Positions 7,383-14,901 of a stretch of DNA of 22,982 nucleotides are shown here, one piece after another. This DNA is from an uncultured Oscillospiraceae bacterium (GTDB lineage: Bacteria > Bacillota > Clostridia > Oscillospirales > Oscillospiraceae), in NCBI GenBank assembly GCA_900756575.1, contig CAAEKQ010000115.1, positions 1 to 22,982 of the forward strand, in the 5' to 3' direction. Position 1 is the stretch's first letter. Every line of letters begins with the position of its first letter. The translations under genes were made by a program, and so were the position numbers. The notes under the pieces were generated by a model that was given only the letters and a program-made list of their open reading frames with translations, was not told the origin of the DNA and did no database searches.

Positions 7383-9299
7383 ATGTCTGTTGTTCCTATG
7401 AAAATGCTCACGATGGCAGGACCGGCAGAAACGCTGGACGATGTCATCTGCACCTGCCTGATTAACGAGCAGTTCCACCCGGTGGAGGCATCGGGCATTG
7501 CCGGGAAAAATGCTCATCTGGTACCGGTTTCCTGGTCAAATCCATGGCAGGAGCCCCTGTCTCTGGTGCAGAAGCTCCTGGAGGAAACGGGCCTGTGCTG
7601 TCAGTTCCGGGACTTTCGGATGGCAGGTCTGTCACTGGGCACCGCAAAAGAGCAGTTAAGCGCGTTGAACGACGCCTACGATCACTACGCCCAGACCCAA
7701 ATGCGGCTGGAAAAGCAGATTGAGGAGAACACCCATGAGGTGCAGGATCTCCAAAAGTTTGCCGGACTGCCCAGTGATCTTACGGATATCTACCACCTGG
7801 ACTATGTGCGTTTCCGGTTTGGCCGAATGCTCCGGGAGGCCTTCGATCCCCTGAATGTCAAACTGGGCGAAAAGGACGAAATTATTCTCTATCCCACCCA
7901 GATGGGCCAGGATTACGTCTATCTTGTCTATGTGACGCCCAAGAGCTTAGCTGCGAAGTCGGACCGGTTTATGGATTCCCTGGGCTTTGAGCGGATGCAT
8001 TTGACGGATCATGTATCCGGCACCCCGGAGGATTCCGCAAAAATGCTGGAAGCCGATACCGCTGAATGCAAAAAAAAGCTGCAAGCTACCAAAGACGCAT
8101 TTGCCCAGTGGAAGCAGGCCAGCAGTGAGCAGCTGTTGACCCTCTACAGCTACCTCCGGTTTATGTATGCCGCCGGGGAGCTGAAAAAATACGCAGTCCA
8201 GACCGAAGACGGCACTTTCCTGCTCTGCGGCTGGGTTCCTGCGAAAGAACTGGAGGGCATTCGTCAGCGGGCCGGACAGTTCCCGGATGTGATGCTGGCG
8301 GAGGACGCCCCTTCTACCATCCAAATGGAAACGCCCCCGGTCAAGCTGAAAAACAACTTTTGGGCCCGCCTGTTCCAGCCCTTTACGGAGATGTACGGAC
8401 TGCCCGCCTACAACGAGTTTGACCCCACATTTCTGATGGCCATTACCTATTCCATCCTGTTCGGCATTATGTACGGTGATGTGGGCCAGGGGCTGGTGCT
8501 CATTGCGCTGGGTGTGTTCCTGTATAAGGTCAAGGGCCTGTGGCTGGGCGGAATTCTCGGCAGTGTGGGCGTATTTTCCACGATCTTTGGCTTTGTGTTT
8601 GGCAGCTTCTTCGGCTATGAGCATTTGATCCCGGGATTCCATGTGCTGGATTCCGGTGCCAATGCCACAAAGCTGCTGGTGGTGTCCGCTGCGTTGGGTG
8701 CTGTCACGATTGTCGGCATGATGGTCATCAATATCATGAACGGCATCCGGCAGAAGGACATCAAGAAGATCTTCTTCACGAATAATTCTCTGGCAGGCAT
8801 CATCTTCTATCTTGCCGTGGTAATCGGCGCGGTCGTGATGCTGACCACCGGCGTGAAGGTATTTACGCCCCTGTATATCATCGTATTTATCCTGCTGCCC
8901 GTTCTGGTGATGTTCTGCCAGGAGCCACTGGGCAAGCTGGCTGCCCGGAAAAAAGACTGGAAGCCGGAATCCATCGGCGGATTCATCGCGGAAAACTTCT
9001 TTGAAATGTTTGAAGTGATCCTGTCCTATGTTACCAATACCGTATCGTTCCTGCGCGTGGGCGCGTATGCCATTTGCCATGCGGGCATGATGCTGGTGGT
9101 GTATACCCTGGCCGGCGATCCCGCATCCCCGGTGGTGCTGGTGATCGGCAACATTCTGGTCATGGGCATTGAGGGCCTGATGGTCTGCATTCAGGTGCTT
9201 CGTCTGGAATTCTATGAGATGTTTGGCCGGTTCTATCAGTCCGGCAGCCGGGAGTTTACCCCCGCCGTGGTAGACTATACGAAAAAAATTGATTTTTGA
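7383..9299 (+). CDS. ntpI: V-type ATP synthase subunit I (a subunit, membrane stator)
   Basis: The 638-aa protein has a cytosolic N-terminal half (about 1-330) with coiled coil that docks the peripheral stalks. Its C-terminal half (about 346-620) has seven or eight membrane helices forming the ion half-channels. The essential arginine is Arg558 in NTVSFLRVGAYAICHAG, opposite the c-ring glutamate. The C-terminus FGRFYQSGSREFTP is the typical family end. ATG 7383 follows AGGTGATAAA. An upstream frame extension overlapping subunit C by 69 bases has no ribosome binding site and is rejected. Length is within the usual 630-670 residues. Confidence 0.96.
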   Translation: MSVVPMKMLTMAGPAETLDDVICTCLINEQFHPVEASGIAGKNAHLVPVSWSNPWQEPLSLVQKLLEETGLCCQFRDFRMAGLSLGTAKEQLSALNDAYDHYAQTQMRLEKQIEENTHEVQDLQKFAGLPSDLTDIYHLDYVRFRFGRMLREAFDPLNVKLGEKDEIILYPTQMGQDYVYLVYVTPKSLAAKSDRFMDSLGFERMHLTDHVSGTPEDSAKMLEADTAECKKKLQATKDAFAQWKQASSEQLLTLYSYLRFMYAAGELKKYAVQTEDGTFLLCGWVPAKELEGIRQRAGQFPDVMLAEDAPSTIQMETPPVKLKNNFWARLFQPFTEMYGLPAYNEFDPTFLMAITYSILFGIMYGDVGQGLVLIALGVFLYKVKGLWLGGILGSVGVFSTIFGFVFGSFFGYEHLIPGFHVLDSGANATKLLVVSAALGAVTIVGMMVINIMNGIRQKDIKKIFFTNNSLAGIIFYLAVVIGAVVMLTTGVKVFTPLYIIVFILLPVLVMFCQEPLGKLAARKKDWKPESIGGFIAENFFEMFEVILSYVTNTVSFLRVGAYAICHAGMMLVVYTLAGDPASPVVLVIGNILVMGIEGLMVCIQVLRLEFYEMFGRFYQSGSREFTPAVVDYTKKIDF

Positions 9300-9315
9300 T
9301 CGGAGGAAACGAACT

Positions 9316-9747
9316 ATGATACTTACCATGATGCTTCTTCTGGCAGCCGCCATTGTGCTGCCTCTTGTATGGATTGCACGCCGTCACAGCACCGGAAAAA
9401 CCGTGAAAAAGCCCCTAATTGCCCATTGCTTCAGCTTCTTTGCGCTGGTGGCCGCTGCAACCGTGTTCGGCTTTGTCTACTCCGGCTCTGCCATGGCTGC
9501 GGATACCGCCACGGCAGCAGCTGCTTCCGGCGGTATGGCCGAGGGCCTCAAGTATGTGGGTGCTGCCCTGGCCGTTGGTCTCAGCGGCATCGGCGGCGGT
9601 ATTGCAGTCTCCTCCGCAGCAGCGGCAGCTTTGGGCGCTATGAGCGAAAACGACAGCATCTTCGGCAAAGCACTGATTTTCGTGGGACTGGCCGAGGGCG
9701 TTGCACTGTACGGCCTGCTGGTCGCCCTGCTGATGCTCTTTATGTAA
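9316..9747 (+). CDS. ntpK: V-type ATP synthase subunit K (c subunit, rotor ring)
   Basis: The 143-aa hydrophobic proteolipid has four predicted membrane segments: about 2-20, 34-58, 76-107 and 116-142. Only the last hairpin looks like a classical c subunit, with a glycine-rich GLSGIGGGIAVSSAAAAALG helix and the ion-binding Glu127 in FVGLAEGVALYG. Compared with sodium-binding F-type c subunits, the Gln before the glycine turn and the Ser after the Glu are replaced by Gly, which suggests proton coupling. Segment 34-62 ends in SGSAMA-AD, resembling a signal-peptidase site. Positive charges at 22-32 place the loop between the first two segments inside. ATG 9316 has CGGAGGAAAC upstream. Confidence 0.93.
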   Translation: MILTMMLLLAAAIVLPLVWIARRHSTGKTVKKPLIAHCFSFFALVAAATVFGFVYSGSAMAADTATAAAASGGMAEGLKYVGAALAVGLSGIGGGIAVSSAAAAALGAMSENDSIFGKALIFVGLAEGVALYGLLVALLMLFM

Positions 9748-9748
9748 G

Positions 9749-10057
9749 ATGCGGTACTTTGTGATTTCCGATAATTCCGATACCCTCACCGGCCTGCGCA
9801 TGGCGGGCATCGAGGGGGTACTGTGCCACACCAGAGAGGAGACCCTGGCGGCCATTTTAGCGGCAGAGGCGGACGAAACCATCGGCATTCTGCTGATTAA
9901 CGAAAAGCTGTCGGCCCTGTGCCCGGAACGGGTGGACGCATTAAAGCGTACGGCCCTGCGTCCTCTGCTGGTGGAGATCCCGGATCGACACCACACCCAT
10001 CGCGCGCCGGATTCCATCACCCGGTATATCCGCGAGGCCATCGGAATCAAGGTGTAA
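9749..10057 (+). CDS. ntpG: V-type ATP synthase subunit F (central stalk)
   Basis: The 102-aa protein has the Rossmann-like start MRYFVISDNSDTLTGLRMAGIEG, IGILLINEKLS in the middle and RPLLVEIPD, all typical of the F subunit, which binds subunit D in the rotating central shaft. It is called NtpG in Enterococcus nomenclature. It begins one base after the subunit K stop and has no Shine-Dalgarno sequence of its own, so it probably depends on ribosomes finishing subunit K. This would lower its yield relative to the many-copy c subunit (inference). Length is normal. Confidence 0.92.
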   Translation: MRYFVISDNSDTLTGLRMAGIEGVLCHTREETLAAILAAEADETIGILLINEKLSALCPERVDALKRTALRPLLVEIPDRHHTHRAPDSITRYIREAIGIKV

Positions 10058-10071
10058 AAAAGGAGGAGCAT

Positions 10072-10677
10072 ATGCCTGATATGAATCAGAAACTGGAGCG
10101 CTTCCGGCAGCTGGTTTTGGAGGATGCCCAAAAGGAACGGGGCAAAATCATGGATGACGTGGACCGGCAGCGTCGGCAGCGGCTTGATACGGCCCGGACG
10201 GAGATTCACCGCCGGGTAGATCTGGAAAAGCAGGAGAAGGCCGAAGCCATTCGTGCGGAAACGGGCCGGGAAATCTCCCGCCGGATGATGGCGGATAAGC
10301 GTCAGATTGCCACCCGCCGGGAGGAGATCGGCCACGAGGTCTTTGATGCGGTGCGGAAAAAGCTCCTGGCCTTTACGGAGACCGAGGACTATCTCCCCCA
10401 TCTCAAAAAGCTCTATCTGGAGGCCTTTGAAGCCTTGGGCAATCCCTACGACGGAACCATTTGGCTCCGTTCCCAGGATATGCACTATCAGCGGGAGCTT
10501 GCCGCCTGCCTGCCGGGACGGCACGTGACATTCCAGCCCGGAACCTTTACCCTGGGCGGCCTGATTGTAGACTGCCACTCCAAGCTGCTCCGGGCCGACC
10601 AGAGCTATGATACGGCCCTGGGCGATCTGGACGGTCATTTTGCCGAGCTCTTTGGGCTTGGCCTGGCAGACGACTGA
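10072..10677 (+). CDS. ntpE: V-type ATP synthase subunit E (peripheral stalk)
   Basis: The 201-aa protein has a long charged N-terminal coiled coil (about 1-100, rich in Arg, Glu and Gln). A compact C-terminal domain (about 105-200) ends in LGGLIVDCHSKLLRADQSYDTAL, which matches the conserved GG(L/V)xxxxxxGxxxxDxT(L/F) region of subunit E. It pairs with the G/H-like subunit at 6010 to form the stator stalk that contacts subunits A and B. ATG 10072 follows AGGAGG at 10061-10066. A longer in-frame extension inside subunit F is a reading-frame shadow. Confidence 0.92.
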   Translation: MPDMNQKLERFRQLVLEDAQKERGKIMDDVDRQRRQRLDTARTEIHRRVDLEKQEKAEAIRAETGREISRRMMADKRQIATRREEIGHEVFDAVRKKLLAFTETEDYLPHLKKLYLEAFEALGNPYDGTIWLRSQDMHYQRELAACLPGRHVTFQPGTFTLGGLIVDCHSKLLRADQSYDTALGDLDGHFAELFGLGLADD

Positions 10678-10690
10678 GAAGGAGGCAGCA

Positions 10691-12460
10691 ATGGCAGAAA
10701 TAAATTACTACATTCAAGGCATCAACGGCCCGGTTGTCACCGTCAAGGGCGGCAAGGGCCTTGCGATGATGGATATGGTCAGCGTTGGGCCGGAAGGGCT
10801 CATTGGCGAGGTTGTCTCCGTGAAGGGCGATGAAACCACCGTCCAGGTCTATGAGGACACTACAGGGCTCATTCCCGGCATGGCAGTGATTCCACAAGGT
10901 GCGCCCATGTCCATTGCCCTGGGACCGGGTCTGCTGAGCAATATTTTCGACGGAATTTGCCGTCCTCTCCGGGGCATCGAAGAAGCCACCGGCGCGTTCA
11001 TCGGCCGTGGCATTCATATTCCCGCGCTGGATACGAAAAAGCAGTGGAATGTGACCATTCTCGTAAAGCCCGGCGACACCCTCGCCCCCGGTCAGGTGTA
11101 TGCCGAGTGCGACGAAACCCCGGTGATTCGCCATCGGAGCATGCTGCGGCCCGATCAGTCTGGCACCGTCCTTTCCGTGGCGGAAAACGGCAGCTATACC
11201 GTGGAGGACACGATTGTTACGATCCAAACTCCTGCCGGAAAAACCGTTGATCTCAAATTGGCTCAAACCTGGCCCATTCGGAAGCCACGGCCGGTAAAGG
11301 CGCGGCGTTCCATCACCCAGCCGCTGGTGACAGGTCAGCGGATCATTGACGCGCTGTTTCCTCTGGGTAAGGGCGGCTGTGCGGCGATTCCCGGCCCCTT
11401 TGGCGCAGGTAAAACCGTCACCCAGCATCAGCTTGCCAAATGGTCGGATGCGGATTTGATCGTCTATCTCGGCTGCGGCGAACGCGGCAACGAGATGACT
11501 CAGGTATTGGATGAATTCTCTGAGCTCATTGACCCCCATACGGGAAAACCCCTGATGGATCGGACGGTGCTGCTGGCCAACACCTCTAATATGCCCGTGG
11601 CGGCCCGTGAAGCGTCCATCTATACCGGCATGACCATTGCGGAATACTACCGGGACATGGGCTATCATGTGGCCATGATGGCGGATTCCACCTCCCGCTG
11701 GGCCGAGGCTCTGCGCGAAATCTCCGGACGGCTGGAGGAAATGCCCGCAGAGGAAGGCTTCCCGGCGTATCTCTCCTCCCGCCTGGCAGAATTCTACGAG
11801 CGGGCAGGATATATGGACACCCTGTCCGGACGGGAAGGCAGCATTACGGTCATCGGCGCGGTCTCCCCACAGGGCGGCGACTTTTCCGAACCCGTGACCC
11901 AGAATACCAAGCGCTATGTGCGCACCTTCTGGGGCCTGGACCGCGCCCTGGCCTATGCCCGCCACTTCCCGGCCATCAACTGGAACACCAGCTATTCCGA
12001 GTATTTGACGGATCTCACGCCCTGGTATGTGGCCCATTACGGCGAGGACTTTATGACCCTTCGTGGCCGTCTCCAGGCGGTGATGAAGGAGGAGACCAGC
12101 CTCAACGAGATCGTCAAGCTCATTGGTTCGGACATTCTCCCCGAGGATCAGAAGCTGACCATTGAAATTGCGCGGGTGATCCGACTGGGCTTTTTGCAGC
12201 AGAACTCCTTCCATGCCATCGACACCTATGTGCCCATGGAGAAGATGAAGCGGATGATGGAGGCCATTTTCCGGCTGTATGACGGGGCAAAGGGCCTGAT
12301 TGCCAAGAGCATTCCCCTGTCCCAGATCAAGGCCACGGGGATTTTTGACCAGCTCATTCGCATGAAATATCAGATTCCCAACGACGATCTTTCACAGTTT
12401 GACCAGTACGACACGATGGTAGATCAGGCGGTGGCATCTGTTGCCGCGGCCTATCAGTAA
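10691..12460 (+). CDS. ntpA: V-type ATP synthase catalytic subunit A
   Basis: The 589-aa product is the nucleotide-hydrolysing subunit of the V1 hexamer. It has an N-terminal beta-barrel (about 1-70) and the A-type non-homologous insertion (about 110-190). The Walker A motif is GPFGAGKT (235-242), followed by GCGERGNEMTQVLDEF with the catalytic glutamate. MMADSTSRWAEALREISGRLEEMP is the Walker B and signature region, and a C-terminal helical domain closes the protein. Length is that of bacterial and archaeal A subunits (580-595). ATG 10691 follows AAGGAGG; upstream in-frame sequence belongs to the end of subunit E. It acts in the cytosol on the inner face of the membrane. Confidence 0.98.
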   Translation: MAEINYYIQGINGPVVTVKGGKGLAMMDMVSVGPEGLIGEVVSVKGDETTVQVYEDTTGLIPGMAVIPQGAPMSIALGPGLLSNIFDGICRPLRGIEEATGAFIGRGIHIPALDTKKQWNVTILVKPGDTLAPGQVYAECDETPVIRHRSMLRPDQSGTVLSVAENGSYTVEDTIVTIQTPAGKTVDLKLAQTWPIRKPRPVKARRSITQPLVTGQRIIDALFPLGKGGCAAIPGPFGAGKTVTQHQLAKWSDADLIVYLGCGERGNEMTQVLDEFSELIDPHTGKPLMDRTVLLANTSNMPVAAREASIYTGMTIAEYYRDMGYHVAMMADSTSRWAEALREISGRLEEMPAEEGFPAYLSSRLAEFYERAGYMDTLSGREGSITVIGAVSPQGGDFSEPVTQNTKRYVRTFWGLDRALAYARHFPAINWNTSYSEYLTDLTPWYVAHYGEDFMTLRGRLQAVMKEETSLNEIVKLIGSDILPEDQKLTIEIARVIRLGFLQQNSFHAIDTYVPMEKMKRMMEAIFRLYDGAKGLIAKSIPLSQIKATGIFDQLIRMKYQIPNDDLSQFDQYDTMVDQAVASVAAAYQ

Positions 12461-12469
12461 GGAGGGGCT

Positions 12470-13849
12470 ATGAAACTGGAATATATCGGGCTTTCCGAAA
12501 TGGAGGGCTCCCTGATCTATCTGGACGGCGTCAGCGGCATCGGCTACGACGAAATGGCGGAAATTTCTCTGGAAAACGGCGAGAAACGCTATGGCCGGGT
12601 GATTATGCTGGACGGCAGCCGTGCAGTGCTCCAGGTGTTTGAGGGAACCAAGGGCATTTCTCTCGAAAACGCACGGACGAACTTCACCGGCCATCCCATG
12701 GAGCTGGCCCTGTCTACCGAGATGCTGGGCCGAATCTTTGACGGTGCCGGCCGGCCCATTGACGGACTGGGCGAGCTGTATCCCGAGGAGCGGCGGAATA
12801 TAGGCGGCTCTGCCATCAACCCCGTTTCTCGAATTTACCCCAGAAACTGCATTTATACGGGCATTTCCGCCATCGACGGTATGTCCACGCTGATTCGCGG
12901 ACAAAAGCTGCCCATTTTTTCCGGGGCCGGTATGCGCCATAACGACGTGGCCGCCCAGATTGTGCGGCAGGCGAAGGTAGCCGCAGAGGACGGCGATTTT
13001 GCCATCGTATTCGCGGCCATGGGCGTGAAAAACGACGTGGCGGACTTCTTCAAAAAGGACTTTGAGGAGGCCGGTGCCCTTCAGCGGGTGGTCATGTTTG
13101 TGAACCTGGCCTCTGACCCGATCATCGAACGAATGCTCACCCCCCACTGCGCCCTGACGGCGGCGGAATATTTGGCGTTTAACCACGGCTATCATGTGCT
13201 GGTCATCATGACCGACATGACCTCTTACTGTGAAGCGCTCCGGGAATTTTCCTCCTCCAAGGGCGAGATTCCATCCAGAAAGGGCTTCCCGTCCTATCTG
13301 TATTCTGACCTGGCATCCATTTACGAGCGGGCGGGCATCATCAAAGGACGCAAAGGCTCCGTGACCCAGGTGCCCATTCTGACCATGCCCAACGACGATA
13401 TCACCCACCCCATCCCTGACCTCACCGGCTATATCACCGAGGGGCAGATCGTTCTGTCCCGGGAGCTGGAGCAGAAGGGCATTTATCCCCCGATTTCTGT
13501 GCTCCCCTCCCTGTCCCGTCTGATGAAGGACGGCATTGGCGAGGGCTATACCCGGAAGGATCATGCAGATGTGTCCAACCAGCTGTTTGCGTCGTATTCC
13601 AAGGTGCAGGACGCGAGAAGTCTGGCTTCGGTTATCGGCGAGGATGAGCTCAGCGATACGGATAAGCTGTATTTGAAGTTCGGTACTGCCTTTGAAACGG
13701 AATTCGTCTGCCAGGGCAGCCGGGAGAACCGCACCCTGGACGAAACCCTGGATTTGGGCTGGCGGCTTCTGAGCATCCTGCCCAAGGGCGAGCTGGATCG
13801 GCTCAGCGACGAGGAAATTCAGGAACATTATGTCGAGAACCTGATCTAA
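12470..13849 (+). CDS. ntpB: V-type ATP synthase regulatory subunit B
   Basis: The 459-aa product alternates with subunit A in the V1 head. Its P-loop is degenerate, SGAGMRHND (151-159), as expected for the non-catalytic subunit. Family markers are RIFDGAGRPIDG (88-99), MTDMTSYCEALRE and the candidate arginine finger Arg350 in LPSLSRLMKDGIGEG. This finger completes the catalytic site at the A-B interface. The gene starts 9 bases after the subunit A stop, with GGAGGGG directly before ATG 12470. Length is typical (455-470). Confidence 0.98.
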   Translation: MKLEYIGLSEMEGSLIYLDGVSGIGYDEMAEISLENGEKRYGRVIMLDGSRAVLQVFEGTKGISLENARTNFTGHPMELALSTEMLGRIFDGAGRPIDGLGELYPEERRNIGGSAINPVSRIYPRNCIYTGISAIDGMSTLIRGQKLPIFSGAGMRHNDVAAQIVRQAKVAAEDGDFAIVFAAMGVKNDVADFFKKDFEEAGALQRVVMFVNLASDPIIERMLTPHCALTAAEYLAFNHGYHVLVIMTDMTSYCEALREFSSSKGEIPSRKGFPSYLYSDLASIYERAGIIKGRKGSVTQVPILTMPNDDITHPIPDLTGYITEGQIVLSRELEQKGIYPPISVLPSLSRLMKDGIGEGYTRKDHADVSNQLFASYSKVQDARSLASVIGEDELSDTDKLYLKFGTAFETEFVCQGSRENRTLDETLDLGWRLLSILPKGELDRLSDEEIQEHYVENLI

Positions 13850-13863
13850 GGGAGGGATGAACC

Positions 13864-14469
13864 ATGGCTGTACTCCCCACCAAGGGCAATCTCATTGCCA
13901 CCAAGCATTCTCTGGAGCTGGCAAACACCGGCTTTGAGCTGATGGACCGGAAGCGGAATATTCTCACCCGGGAGATGATGGGTTTGATTTCCAGGGCGGA
14001 GAAAATCCAGTCCCGGATCGACTCCACATTTTCCGAGGCCTATGATGCGCTGATGCTGGCGAATATCTCCATGGGCAAGACCATCCATTTGGCCGAGCAG
14101 GTGCCGGTGGACGATTCCGTGGAGATTCGCTATCGCTCCGTCATGGGCGTGGAAATTCCAACGGTGTCGGCAAAACCCGCCCAGCAGCCCCTGCCCTATG
14201 GCCTGAGCATCACCAATTCCGCCTTTGACGACGCGCTGATTAAATTCGGACGGGTCAAAGAGCTGGTGCGGGAGCTGTCGGAGCTGGAAAACACCATCTA
14301 CCGTTTGGCTTTTACCATCAGCAAGACCCAAAAGCGGGCCAACGCCCTGAAAAACATCGTAATTCCGGGCTATGAGGAGACCATCCGCCTGATTACCGAG
14401 GCACTGGAGGAAAAGGAACGGGAGGAATTTGCCCGACTGAAGGTCATCAAAGCCCAGAAAAATGCATAA
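13864..14469 (+). CDS. ntpD: V-type ATP synthase subunit D (central shaft)
   Basis: The 201-aa protein consists mainly of two long helices at its ends that form the rotating axle. The markers are LPTKGNLIATKHSLELANTG at the N-terminus (family PT(K/R)xxLxxxKxxLxxAxxG) and KRANALKNIVIPGYEETIR near residues 160-177, the conserved RRVNALEYVxIP-like block. It couples ATP hydrolysis in A3B3 to the rotor through F and C. ATG 13864 follows GGGAGG. It is the last gene of the operon and is followed by a strong terminator. Confidence 0.96.
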   Translation: MAVLPTKGNLIATKHSLELANTGFELMDRKRNILTREMMGLISRAEKIQSRIDSTFSEAYDALMLANISMGKTIHLAEQVPVDDSVEIRYRSVMGVEIPTVSAKPAQQPLPYGLSITNSAFDDALIKFGRVKELVRELSELENTIYRLAFTISKTQKRANALKNIVIPGYEETIRLITEALEEKEREEFARLKVIKAQKNA

Positions 14470-14477
14470 TTCTCAAG

Positions 14478-14509
14478 GATTCCGTCCATGCTATGGGCGG
14501 AATCTTTTT
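14478..14509 (+). terminator. Rho-independent terminator of the V-ATPase operon
   Basis: GATTCCGTCCAT (14478-14489) pairs with ATGGGCGGAATC (14493-14504), one G-U pair, 3-base loop, followed by TTTTT. It begins 8 bases after the subunit D stop and separates the operon from the DUF378 gene. Confidence 0.93.
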
Positions 14510-14529
14510 GATATTGGGAGGAATTTACG

Positions 14530-14751
14530 ATGGATTTTACAGCTCTTGTGCTGACCATCATCGGTGCGCTGAACTGGGCGCTGGTGGGCATTTTTCAGTT
14601 TGACCTGGTGGCGTGGATCTTCGGCGGTCAGGGCGCGTTGGTGAGCCGGATCATCTATACCATCATCGGCCTGGCGGGCATCTGGTGCATTTCGCTGCTC
14701 TGGAAGGATCATCCCCTGGGTGCCGGGGAATCCAAACAGCAGCCCGGATAA
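14530..14751 (+). CDS. DUF378 (YuzA-like) small membrane protein
   Basis: The 73-aa protein has two membrane helices (about 5-22 and 40-58). It carries the family core IIGALNWALVGIF followed by FDLVAWIFGG and SRIIYTIIGLAGIW, characteristic of DUF378. Function is unknown in the family. The C-terminal tail is short and hydrophilic. ATG 14530 follows GGGAGG with an 8-base gap. It lies between two terminator-like hairpins. It may be transcribed by readthrough from the V-ATPase operon, since no promoter fits in the 25 bases between terminator and ATG. Its own inverted repeat follows. Confidence 0.88.
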   Translation: MDFTALVLTIIGALNWALVGIFQFDLVAWIFGGQGALVSRIIYTIIGLAGIWCISLLWKDHPLGAGESKQQPG

Positions 14752-14766
14752 CCAAATAAAATGCAC

Positions 14767-14803
14767 TGCGGCGTGCTGCAATTTGAGGTTGCGGCACGCC
14801 GTA
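14767..14803 (+). terminator. Strong hairpin after the DUF378 gene, probable terminator
   Basis: A 15-bp stem (14767-14781 with 14789-14803, mostly G-C, two or three G-U pairs) encloses a 7-base loop. The following bases are AAATTGCTTTTGG, so the T-run is weak and displaced, and termination efficiency is uncertain. Confidence 0.6.
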
Positions 14804-14845
14804 AAATTGCTTTTGGTCAATGTCCATAATTTTCATGGCTTTCGC

Positions 14846-14874
14846 TTGTTTCCTGACCGGTTATGGTGTATGAT
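14846..14874 (+). promoter_or_regulatory. Putative promoter of the CapA-like gene
   Basis: TTGTTT (14846-14851), a 17-bp spacer and TATGAT (14869-14874) precede the gene. The expected start of transcription is near 14881, just before the TGGAGG ribosome binding site. Confidence 0.6.
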
Positions 14875-14901
14875 GGACAGGAAAATGGAGGTTGTGTGAA
14901 C

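Noticed and set aside
7947..13828. Long antisense open frames (about 400-555 codons) opposite subunits I, E/A and B
   Set aside because: They are His-, Gly- and Gln-rich mirror translations of GC-rich V-ATPase genes, with no family motifs or start signals.
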